Assembly (NCBI GenBank): GCA_009840305.1
Contig: VXNY01000024.1
Span: forward strand, 62,001-126,000
DNA: 64,000 bases
Origin: Gammaproteobacteria bacterium
Lineage (GTDB): Bacteria; Pseudomonadota; Gammaproteobacteria; Pseudomonadales; Azotimanducaceae
Reading direction: 5' to 3'
Below are positions 7,994-15,693 of this stretch, piece by piece (the first letter of the stretch is position 1; each line of letters begins with the position of its first letter). Below the pieces are notes generated by a model. That model saw nothing but the letters and a program-made list of their open reading frames with translations. It was not told the DNA's origin and ran no database searches. Both the position numbers and the translations under genes were made by a program.

Positions 7994-9781
7994 ATGAACG
8001 AATTGAGACGAAATCTAGATTTATTAGCAAGAAAAGGCTCTCGCTATTTGCGACGGTTTGCGTTGAAGGGGGCGATGGAAAGAGCCTGGCCTTTGGTGGG
8101 TATTGTTGCCCTGTTGTTTCCACTCGGCTATTTCGGCTATCGTTGTTACGAAGTATATGAAGCCTTCCAGGCGACGGCTGCAGGTGGAAGTTTCGGGCTC
8201 GTGTCGGTAGGCTGGGGACTGTTGTGGACGATGCTGATCGCATTGTTAATTCCGGCAGCATTTTGGTTACTTCTCTATTACTTAGAGTCTCGCCGTTATC
8301 AAAGTGCTAAACAAAGTTTGGCTCGCGCATGGCCGGTGGTCTTCCTGCTCGCTATTGCGTTCCCGGTAGGCTATTTTGTTTCCTACCTGTTCCAGGTTCT
8401 TGGTCAATATGCCACCGTTTCCTATGGTTTCAGTCCGTTCCTCAGCTTGGCGGTACTCTTGGCAGTGGTCTTAGTGGTTGCCATTCCTTTAGTGTTTATC
8501 GGCCTGTGGGCATTTTTCGGCTTTTCCTTTGGGCGCGTCGACCGCCAGACTTCAATAGCTCTATTCGATCGCGAGTTGGGATTAAAAGACCGGCTTCAAT
8601 CTGCCGATGAATTTCGGGTGAAAGAACAAGCAACACCGTTTGAACAAGCAGCGATTTCCGATGCGATGCCCCATGCGGAACAAGCACTACAGACGCGGTT
8701 AGCGAACATTGAAATCGCCAAGCCCGCAATGGACACCATTAAATGGCCACTGGTGTTTGCGGCGATGTTCATTTTTGCTCTAGGGTTGTCGACAAACGGC
8801 TTGCAGTTCGAGAAATCCACCGTTGAGCTTGCGATGGTTAGTCCCGACGATCACGTCGATCCGAATGAATCCGAAGAAGACGTAAAGCCGCCGGTATTTC
8901 CGGACGAGAAGAGTACCGAACAAGAGGTGCCAGAGCCCGATGCTCCTGCAGCAGAGGAACAAAAGCCAACCGAGATGAAAAAAGCCACCGAAGCGACAAA
9001 CTCGGAATCTTCCCTCGCACAGTCGGACGAAGCACAAAGTGTACCGCAACAGACCTCGGAGAGTGGACTGAGTGCGAGTGCTTCGAAACAAAACCAGCCT
9101 GGACAGGCTGCATCAAATATCGCTGGTCTTGGGAACGAGAAACAGAAGAAAGAAGAAGAAGTCGCGGAGAAGAAAAAGCCGAACCAGAGCAAACCAGAGA
9201 AAGAAAACAAATCGAAGGAAGAAGAGAAAGATGACTCTGCAAGCGGTATCGCTGGCGGTAAAGGTACGGGTTCGGGTAGACAATCGGCATCAACTGAAAT
9301 GTTAGAACAACACAGCCGCTCACGCGAAGACGACTTTGATCAAGATGTCGATCAAGAATCTGATGACGAAGAGGACGAAGAGCAAGAAGCTGCCAGTGCA
9401 GCGAAGCCCATGCTAAACCAGCGAAAAGCTCCGGTAGATCGACAGTTGACACCGTCTGGTGTCGGCTTTGAAGAGGACGAGCGAGCAAATGGTCGCGGTG
9501 GTCCTGGTGGTCTCAAGAAAACTCGTGGCGTCGCCGCGATGTTGCTCGGGGTTCCGATGCCCGATAAATTACGCTCCCAAATTAACGTGGGTCGAATTAA
9601 GGTGCAACGGGAACGCTCGATACCCATCCCCAATCAAGTCCAAACCGCGAACAGTGAGAACCGGGGACAAATGGACGACAGTGTCGGTACATTCTCCCGC
9701 ACTGAGTTGAAACCCTGGATGCGAGATGTCGCGAAGAAGTACTTTCTCGACCTCCGCCAAAACGGCAAGCCTGACAACTAA
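7994..9781 (+). CDS. DUF4175-like multi-pass membrane protein, copy 1
   Basis: This 595-residue protein resembles the N-terminal part of the DUF4175/TIGR02302 low-complexity membrane proteins that often sit next to moxR-DUF58-VWA genes; the stretch ALFDRELGLKDRLQSADEF (near residues 190-208) is characteristic. Four membrane segments lie in residues 28-178 and look like an internally duplicated pair: ERAWPLVGIVALLFPLGYF resembles ARAWPVVFLLAIAFPVGYF about 80 residues later. A fifth segment lies near 250-270. Residues 285-470 are a charged, Glu/Lys/Ser/Gln-rich, probably disordered and periplasmic region. The molecular function is unknown. The copy at 10195 encodes the same protein except NGKPDN versus NNNPDN at the C-terminus. 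Confidence 0.85.
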   Translation: MNELRRNLDLLARKGSRYLRRFALKGAMERAWPLVGIVALLFPLGYFGYRCYEVYEAFQATAAGGSFGLVSVGWGLLWTMLIALLIPAAFWLLLYYLESRRYQSAKQSLARAWPVVFLLAIAFPVGYFVSYLFQVLGQYATVSYGFSPFLSLAVLLAVVLVVAIPLVFIGLWAFFGFSFGRVDRQTSIALFDRELGLKDRLQSADEFRVKEQATPFEQAAISDAMPHAEQALQTRLANIEIAKPAMDTIKWPLVFAAMFIFALGLSTNGLQFEKSTVELAMVSPDDHVDPNESEEDVKPPVFPDEKSTEQEVPEPDAPAAEEQKPTEMKKATEATNSESSLAQSDEAQSVPQQTSESGLSASASKQNQPGQAASNIAGLGNEKQKKEEEVAEKKKPNQSKPEKENKSKEEEKDDSASGIAGGKGTGSGRQSASTEMLEQHSRSREDDFDQDVDQESDDEEDEEQEAASAAKPMLNQRKAPVDRQLTPSGVGFEEDERANGRGGPGGLKKTRGVAAMLLGVPMPDKLRSQINVGRIKVQRERSIPIPNQVQTANSENRGQMDDSVGTFSRTELKPWMRDVAKKYFLDLRQNGKPDN

Positions 9782-9812
9782 CCCATCAACCAATTTTTAG
9801 AGAGAATATATT

Positions 9813-10090
9813 TAGTAAATCAAGCAACCACGCGAGTCGATTCAGCGGAAGTTGTACAAGCGGGACACTTGGAAAGAGCTTTCTACGTCAAACAAATAAG
9901 AGCTTACAACTAGGGATCACCATTAGAACGCAATGACGTGCTTATTGGGGTCGCACTATGTAGTTTGTTTACTCGTTAGGTATTGGGATCTTCATAAAAG
10001 AGTGTGTCGAATCGAAGACATGTTGCGCGTCCAACGCTCTAGAATAAAATACCATCCTTTGTAAATGAGGCGACGAAATAGTCTGACCTG
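9813..10090 (+). pseudogene. decayed 5' fragment of moxR
   Basis: From about 9813 to 9890 the sequence aligns with the first 75-80 bases of the intact moxR at 12014: ATCAAGCAACCACGC, GTCGATTCAGCGG and CAAGCGGGACACTT are shared. The start codon is lost (TTA where moxR has ATG) and many substitutions are present. Weaker similarity probably continues: 9935-9963 resembles 12152-12180 (moxR codons 47-56) if a deletion of about 15 bases is allowed. It is best explained as the moxR end included in the tandem duplication, which became non-functional and drifted. Confidence 0.75.
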
Positions 10091-12290
10091 CGCGCGAGGA
10101 CTCGGGCTCTTACCCAAGAGTGAGCAACATAGCATATTGAGCACAGGGGGCAACACAGTAACTTCACCAACTCCGTAACGCGGAAGCAGGCATCATGAAC
10201 GAATTGAGACGAAATCTAGATTTATTAGCAAGAAAAGGCTCTCGCTATTTGCGACGGTTTGCGTTGAAGGGGGCGATGGAAAGAGCCTGGCCTTTGGTGG
10301 GTATTGTTGCCCTGTTGTTTCCACTCGGCTATTTCGGCTATCGTTGTTACGAAGTATATGAAGCCTTCCAGGCGACGGCTGCAGGTGGAAGTTTCGGGCT
10401 CGTGTCGGTAGGCTGGGGACTGTTGTGGACGATGCTGATCGCATTGTTAATTCCGGCAGCATTTTGGTTACTTCTCTATTACTTAGAGTCTCGCCGTTAT
10501 CAAAGTGCTAAACAAAGTTTGGCTCGCGCATGGCCGGTGGTCTTCCTGCTCGCTATTGCGTTCCCGGTAGGCTATTTTGTTTCCTACCTGTTCCAGGTTC
10601 TTGGTCAATATGCCACCGTTTCCTATGGTTTCAGTCCGTTCCTCAGCTTGGCGGTACTCTTGGCAGTGGTCTTAGTGGTTGCCATTCCTTTAGTGTTTAT
10701 CGGCCTGTGGGCATTTTTCGGCTTTTCCTTTGGGCGCGTCGACCGCCAGACTTCAATAGCTCTATTCGATCGCGAGTTGGGATTAAAAGACCGGCTTCAA
10801 TCTGCCGATGAATTTCGGGTGAAAGAACAAGCAACACCGTTTGAACAAGCAGCGATTTCCGATGCGATGCCCCATGCGGAACAAGCACTACAGACGCGGT
10901 TAGCGAACATTGAAATCGCCAAGCCCGCAATGGACACCATTAAATGGCCACTGGTGTTTGCGGCGATGTTCATTTTTGCTCTAGGGTTGTCGACAAACGG
11001 CTTGCAGTTCGAGAAATCCACCGTTGAGCTTGCGATGGTTAGTCCCGACGATCACGTCGATCCGAATGAATCCGAAGAAGACGTAAAGCCGCCGGTATTT
11101 CCGGACGAGAAGAGTACCGAACAAGAGGTGCCAGAGCCCGATGCTCCTGCAGCAGAGGAACAAAAGCCAACCGAGATGAAAAAAGCCACCGAAGCGACAA
11201 ACTCGGAATCTTCCCTCGCACAGTCGGACGAAGCACAAAGTGTACCGCAACAGACCTCGGAGAGTGGACTGAGTGCGAGTGCTTCGAAACAAAACCAGCC
11301 TGGACAGGCTGCATCAAATATCGCTGGTCTTGGGAACGAGAAACAGAAGAAAGAAGAAGAAGTCGCGGAGAAGAAAAAGCCGAACCAGAGCAAACCAGAG
11401 AAAGAAAACAAATCGAAGGAAGAAGAGAAAGATGACTCTGCAAGCGGTATCGCTGGCGGTAAAGGTACGGGTTCGGGTAGACAATCGGCATCAACTGAAA
11501 TGTTAGAACAACACAGCCGCTCACGCGAAGACGACTTTGATCAAGATGTCGATCAAGAATCTGATGACGAAGAGGACGAAGAGCAAGAAGCTGCCAGTGC
11601 AGCGAAGCCCATGCTAAACCAGCGAAAAGCTCCGGTAGATCGACAGTTGACACCGTCTGGTGTCGGCTTTGAAGAGGACGAGCGAGCAAATGGTCGCGGT
11701 GGTCCTGGTGGTCTCAAGAAAACTCGTGGCGTCGCCGCGATGTTGCTCGGGGTTCCGATGCCCGATAAATTACGCTCCCAAATTAACGTGGGTCGAATTA
11801 AGGTGCAACGGGAACGCTCGATACCCATCCCCAATCAAGTCCAAACCGCGAACAGTGAGAACCGGGGACAAATGGACGACAGTGTCGGTACATTCTCCCG
11901 CACTGAGTTGAAACCCTGGATGCGAGATGTCGCGAAGAAGTACTTTCTCGACCTCCGCCAAAACAACAATCCTGACAACTAACCCTTCAACCAATTTTTA
12001 AGAGAGAATATTTATGGCAGATCAAGCAACCACGCAAGTCGATTCAGCGGTAGCTGCGCAAGCGGGACACTTTAAACAAGTCTTTCACGACATAAGGGCC
12101 GAAGTCCAAAAAATGATGGTCGGCCAAACCGCCGTAATCGATGGTGTACTAACTGCACTATTGGCTGGAGGGCATGTACTACTTGAAGGCGTGCCTGGAC
12201 TTGGTAAAACCATGATCGTTCGGTGTTTGAGCGACGCAGTGCATCTGCATTTCTCCCGTATTCAGTTTACTCCTGATATGATGCCGGCCG
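10091..12290 (+). repeat. tandem duplication unit, copy 2
   Basis: Second copy of the 2.2-kb unit. It carries the same upstream region, the DUF4175-like gene and the intact moxR start. The left boundary is sharp at 10091. The right boundary lies inside moxR and is inferred from the unit length (about 12290), because the matching part of copy 1 has decayed too far to place it exactly. Confidence 0.9.
10195..11982 (+). CDS. DUF4175-like multi-pass membrane protein, copy 2
   Basis: Same 595-residue protein as the copy at 7994, differing only in two C-terminal residues (NNNPDN). This copy keeps the original operon context: AAGAGAG lies 31 bp downstream of its stop region and serves as the ribosome binding site for moxR at 12014. 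The N-terminal membrane domain, five membrane segments in all, and the long charged linker suggest an inner-membrane protein with an extended soluble tail. In the related gene clusters I know, this family accompanies MoxR, DUF58 and VWA proteins, so it is probably a structural partner of that complex. No catalytic motif is visible. Confidence 0.85.
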   Translation: MNELRRNLDLLARKGSRYLRRFALKGAMERAWPLVGIVALLFPLGYFGYRCYEVYEAFQATAAGGSFGLVSVGWGLLWTMLIALLIPAAFWLLLYYLESRRYQSAKQSLARAWPVVFLLAIAFPVGYFVSYLFQVLGQYATVSYGFSPFLSLAVLLAVVLVVAIPLVFIGLWAFFGFSFGRVDRQTSIALFDRELGLKDRLQSADEFRVKEQATPFEQAAISDAMPHAEQALQTRLANIEIAKPAMDTIKWPLVFAAMFIFALGLSTNGLQFEKSTVELAMVSPDDHVDPNESEEDVKPPVFPDEKSTEQEVPEPDAPAAEEQKPTEMKKATEATNSESSLAQSDEAQSVPQQTSESGLSASASKQNQPGQAASNIAGLGNEKQKKEEEVAEKKKPNQSKPEKENKSKEEEKDDSASGIAGGKGTGSGRQSASTEMLEQHSRSREDDFDQDVDQESDDEEDEEQEAASAAKPMLNQRKAPVDRQLTPSGVGFEEDERANGRGGPGGLKKTRGVAAMLLGVPMPDKLRSQINVGRIKVQRERSIPIPNQVQTANSENRGQMDDSVGTFSRTELKPWMRDVAKKYFLDLRQNNNPDN

Positions 12291-13039
12291 ACATTCAAGG
12301 TACGATGGTACTGACGGAAACTTCTGGTGGTGGCCACGAATTAACATTTCAGCAAGGACCACTTATCAGCAACCTGATTCTCGCGGACGAAATTAACCGA
12401 GCAACTCCGAAAACTCAGTCTGCTCTGCTTGAAGCGATGCAGGAGAAACAAGTTACCGTCGGTAGTCGAACTATTCAACTCGAAGAACCCTATTGTGTCA
12501 TGGCGACACAGAACCCCGTTGAACAGGAAGGTACCTACCCGCTCCCTGAAGCACAATTAGATAGATTCTTGTTCAAACTCATCGTTGGCTATCCCGAAGA
12601 GCACGAATATGCAGACATTGTTGACCGTACAACTGGATCTGAGGAGGTTGAAATAAAACCCGTAACCGACGGAAAAACCATCCTTGAACTTCGTGATGTT
12701 GCACGAGCCGTTGCAGTTCCACAGAACGTCAAGAGCTACGCCGTTCATTTGGTCATGGCTACACAGCCTGAGAGCCGTTATGCCCCTGAAAGCGTTTCGA
12801 AATACACGTTGCTTGGGTCAAGCCCACGAGGTGTTCAAGGACTTATGTTGGCGGGTAAAGTTCAAGCTCTGCTTAACGATCGTTTTGCAGTGAGTACAGA
12901 CGACGTGAAAACCGTGGCACATGGCGTGTTACGACACCGTCTCATTCTTAACTTCCAAGCGCAAGCGACTAACGTGACCCCAGACCAACTGATTGACGAT
13001 ATTCTCGAACAGGTCAAAACTCCTCACGCCGTAAACTAG
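12014..13039 (+). CDS. moxR: MoxR-family AAA+ ATPase
   Basis: The 341-residue protein is a cytoplasmic AAA+ ATPase of the MoxR type, thought to act as a chaperone or remodeler for VWA-domain proteins. Walker A is GVPGLGKT (residues 59-66) and Walker B is LADEINR with Asp125 and Glu126. The MoxR signature MATQNPVEQEGTYPLPEAQLDRFLFK and a sensor 2-type SPRG segment are intact. The start is supported by AGAGAG about 8 bases upstream. It is followed after 20 bp by the DUF58 gene, the most common partner of MoxR. Its 5' end is also present as the decayed fragment at 9813. Confidence 0.96.
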   Translation: MADQATTQVDSAVAAQAGHFKQVFHDIRAEVQKMMVGQTAVIDGVLTALLAGGHVLLEGVPGLGKTMIVRCLSDAVHLHFSRIQFTPDMMPADIQGTMVLTETSGGGHELTFQQGPLISNLILADEINRATPKTQSALLEAMQEKQVTVGSRTIQLEEPYCVMATQNPVEQEGTYPLPEAQLDRFLFKLIVGYPEEHEYADIVDRTTGSEEVEIKPVTDGKTILELRDVARAVAVPQNVKSYAVHLVMATQPESRYAPESVSKYTLLGSSPRGVQGLMLAGKVQALLNDRFAVSTDDVKTVAHGVLRHRLILNFQAQATNVTPDQLIDDILEQVKTPHAVN

Positions 13040-13059
13040 GCTAGGAGTGACCATCGGAA

Positions 13060-13965
13060 GTGGCTAGACTAACATTTGACGAACTCTTTGATTCGGAGTT
13101 TCTTAGTGCATTAGAAGTCTTTGATTTAAGAATCAAAAGATTTATACGGCAAGGACGTCACGGTGAACAATTGTCACATGACCGTGGCTTCGGTCAGGAG
13201 TTTAAAGATTTCAAGGCGTACGTCCCTGGTGACGATTTACGCGCTGTAAACTGGAGTATTTATCAGCGCTTAGGACGTCTCTTCGTCCATGTGTTCGAAG
13301 AGTATCAGGACCTGCCCGTATACCTACTCGTCGATTTGTCGAAGAGTATGTTTCTTGAGGATCCACCGCGAATCGTCGCTGGCCTACGCACAGCACTTGC
13401 TCTTGGGGCAATTGCTGCGGGTCAACACGACATCGTATCGTTGTTTTCGTTTTCAGACAACTTGGACATGCAGACCAAGCCTATTTCGTCGAAAGGACAA
13501 CTCATCATCCTTGCTCGGCAAATGGCGGAGCTCGATGAGCTCGATAGAACTAATCTGTCAGATGTTCTCGATGAGTTGTCCCACCAAAAACTGCGTCGTG
13601 GGTTATTAGTAATTGTCTCTGACTTCTTTGACCCGTCCGGAATCGAAGCGATTGACGATGCCATACGCAAGGTACGACACAAGATTCTTCTCATTCAACT
13701 CACGAAAGAAGAAGATGCAGACCCAGAACTGAATCCAGAAATCGTAGGTGATCTTCGCCTAGTCGACTGCGAATTGGATGACGCGATTGATGTTACCATC
13801 GAACCGCAAGTGATACGCGAATACAAACGTATTTACGGTACCTTCAACGAAGCTCTGATCGAACTTGCTGACTCTCTTGGTTCTGGTTTAGTTCAAATCG
13901 ATTGTGAAAAGGACATCTTAGACCAATTGAGCTTGATGTTCCAAACAAGAAACTTACTAGTATGA
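13060..13965 (+). CDS. DUF58 domain protein (MoxR partner)
   Basis: A 301-residue protein with the DUF58 core: GQEFKDFKAYVPGDDLRAVNW near residues 47-67, followed by a VWA-like fold that starts at VYLLVDLSKSM (D-x-S-x-S). The family is a standard neighbour of MoxR and is presumed to be its substrate or adaptor. No membrane segment is evident, so this version is probably cytoplasmic or peripheral. The start is GTG at 13060; AGGAG at 13043-13047 is 12 bases upstream, slightly far. The stop overlaps the next gene as ATGA (13962-13965), which suggests translational coupling. Confidence 0.92.
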   Translation: MARLTFDELFDSEFLSALEVFDLRIKRFIRQGRHGEQLSHDRGFGQEFKDFKAYVPGDDLRAVNWSIYQRLGRLFVHVFEEYQDLPVYLLVDLSKSMFLEDPPRIVAGLRTALALGAIAAGQHDIVSLFSFSDNLDMQTKPISSKGQLIILARQMAELDELDRTNLSDVLDELSHQKLRRGLLVIVSDFFDPSGIEAIDDAIRKVRHKILLIQLTKEEDADPELNPEIVGDLRLVDCELDDAIDVTIEPQVIREYKRIYGTFNEALIELADSLGSGLVQIDCEKDILDQLSLMFQTRNLLV

Positions 13966-15692
13966 ACCTTTTAAATTTAAGTCCTTTGTTTTTCGGTGCG
14001 GGTCTCGCGGGTTTGGCCGTGGGACTGTACTTGCTACAGCAACTGAGAATTCGTTACACTCGAGTTCCAGTCCCAACCACGCTTTTTTGGGCCGAAGCCG
14101 TACGTGATGCACCGGTAAGGGTCTTCAGGCAACGATTTAAGCATTGGCTGGCGTGGTTGCTTGCGGTACTTATCTGCTGGCTACTTTGGCTTGGTTTTGC
14201 TGATTTGCGAACAGACCGTTCCGAAACAGCAAACTTTTACGCGTTAGTATTGGATGGTTCAGCACAAAATGCTGTTGGAGATGATTTCGAGGTCTCGAAA
14301 CAACAATTGCTCAACGATGTGCGTTCGTATCCAAAACAACAGCGCGAAGTCTATTACGCGGGCGAACACAATCTGAAGTTACTCGCTTATGACGAAGAAA
14401 CAAGAGTCCTGAAGCAACGATTGGACGATCAAACACCAGTGTCTGCCCGATCAAGTGTTGAAGACCAACTTCGTCTGCTCGCACGAGATGCCGTCAATGC
14501 GGAAAATCAAGTACATGCTATCGTGTATGGTAGGACCGCTATACCCTCAGAAGTAATTGACGATTTACCTGAAAATATGAGCGTCGAACAACGGTTGCCG
14601 GACGATGAGGACAACTTTTCCAATCGTGGCATCGTAGCACTCGGTGTTGGGGAACCACTTTCTGGCGCTTGGGACAAAGTCGACGTGCTAATTCGCGTCC
14701 TAAGAACTAATGCAGACGAAGTCACCGCTGAAGACCTGACTATCACCGTTGGTGATCAAACTATTTCGAGCGACGAATTGACAGGTGTTGGAGATTCGGA
14801 CTTTTTATTAGATGACGTTTTAGCAGACGGCTCAGAATTACAGGTTTCAATATCTGGCGAAGACGACCTTGAGTTTGACAACGAGGCGAGCTTAGTACTA
14901 CCGATCAGAACTCAGATTCCAATATACCTTGGAAACAACGTTCCAGAATCCATACTTCCTGCCATCAACGCGGATACAGCGTTAATCGTTGTACCAGAGA
15001 GTGAAGCTAAAGTAGCAGTATTAGGACCAGGAGATTCACCGTCAACACTTCCGACTTTTCATGTTGTTGACGAGTCAGCACAAGAACAAGCTTTTGAAAT
15101 TTGGTATGTCGGACCACAGGATGAAAACAGTGAAAGAGCACTAGACCGTACGATTGAACGGCTAGGTATAGAGCATATTGATGCTACTGCAATCGCGCAA
15201 GAGATTGAACGCCAAATTACCGTGCGGCTCCGTTTTGGCGATCAGCGCATTGTTTCTGTGTGGTTACCTGTTGTTGAGGATGAGTTCAATTTCCGCGAAA
15301 GCATTAGCTTTCCTTTGTTCATCTCCAAGTCGATGCGCTACCTTGCAGATGAAGCTCCTTGGTATGCGTATCTAGCTGCTGGACGACAAGCTATCGAACA
15401 AAGTGCCGGAACGTCTCTTGCCGACACCGACGCACTTTCTGAACTCGCGGTTGGAACTTATTTTGTACGGAATGCCACCGGAGAGTTTGAATTGACCGAT
15501 GAACTTCCGGGAGTCATCTCTTTATTGGATAAAACTTCGACGATCCGAAGTTCTAGTGAAAACATCGGAAGTGAAACCGTCGCTACCACCTCACCTTACC
15601 CTCTCTGGGAACTGATTACCTGGTTGATGCTCTTAGCTTTAGCTCTAGTGGTTTCAGAGTGGTACATTTATCAACGGAGGCTCATGCCCTAA
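13962..15692 (+). CDS. BatA-like membrane protein with degenerate VWA domain
   Basis: The 576-residue protein has the N-terminal BatA/aerotolerance arrangement: a membrane segment in residues 6-26, a charged loop with VPTTLFWAEAVRD, and a second segment near 60-80. A VWA-like domain follows, opening FYALVLDGSAQNA near residues 91-103. The metal-binding motif D-x-S-x-S is not complete there (DGSAQ), so metal binding may be lost. A long extracytoplasmic beta-rich region follows, and the protein ends with a membrane segment and a short basic tail (near residues 550-576). It starts by overlapping the DUF58 stop, and the VWA gene begins 1 bp after its stop. The exact function is unknown; BatA-type proteins are envelope components of MoxR systems. 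Confidence 0.85.
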   Translation: MNLLNLSPLFFGAGLAGLAVGLYLLQQLRIRYTRVPVPTTLFWAEAVRDAPVRVFRQRFKHWLAWLLAVLICWLLWLGFADLRTDRSETANFYALVLDGSAQNAVGDDFEVSKQQLLNDVRSYPKQQREVYYAGEHNLKLLAYDEETRVLKQRLDDQTPVSARSSVEDQLRLLARDAVNAENQVHAIVYGRTAIPSEVIDDLPENMSVEQRLPDDEDNFSNRGIVALGVGEPLSGAWDKVDVLIRVLRTNADEVTAEDLTITVGDQTISSDELTGVGDSDFLLDDVLADGSELQVSISGEDDLEFDNEASLVLPIRTQIPIYLGNNVPESILPAINADTALIVVPESEAKVAVLGPGDSPSTLPTFHVVDESAQEQAFEIWYVGPQDENSERALDRTIERLGIEHIDATAIAQEIERQITVRLRFGDQRIVSVWLPVVEDEFNFRESISFPLFISKSMRYLADEAPWYAYLAAGRQAIEQSAGTSLADTDALSELAVGTYFVRNATGEFELTDELPGVISLLDKTSTIRSSSENIGSETVATTSPYPLWELITWLMLLALALVVSEWYIYQRRLMP

Positions 15693-15693
15693 G

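Larger units (their letters stand above)
7890..10090 (+). repeat. tandem duplication unit, copy 1 (2.2 kb)
   Basis: The unit starts in the sequence GCGCGAGGACTCGGG and repeats at an offset of 2201 bp. The core 7890-9763 matches 10091-11964 with one difference I found upstream of the gene (A7919 versus G10120); all reading frames of the gene body agree between copies. Three substitutions lie just after the core (9764, 9765, 9769). The rest of the unit (about 9782-10090) is a strongly diverged copy of the moxR 5' region. Position 10090/10091 is the inferred duplication junction. Confidence 0.95.

Noticed and set aside
9072-9305. Lys/Arg-rich + strand frame inside the DUF4175-like gene, repeated at 11273-11506
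   Set aside because: Frame-shifted reading of the Glu/Lys-rich linker; no ribosome binding site and duplicated only because the gene is duplicated.
8838-9488. 216-codon antisense frame, also at 11039-11689
   Set aside because: Shadow of the low-complexity region; composition (Leu/Arg/Ser) follows the antisense of Glu/Gln codons and no family is recognisable.
7890-12290. Mobile element as the cause of the 2.2-kb repeat
   Set aside because: No transposase, terminal inverted repeats or target duplication; the tandem arrangement and moxR fragment fit simple duplication.
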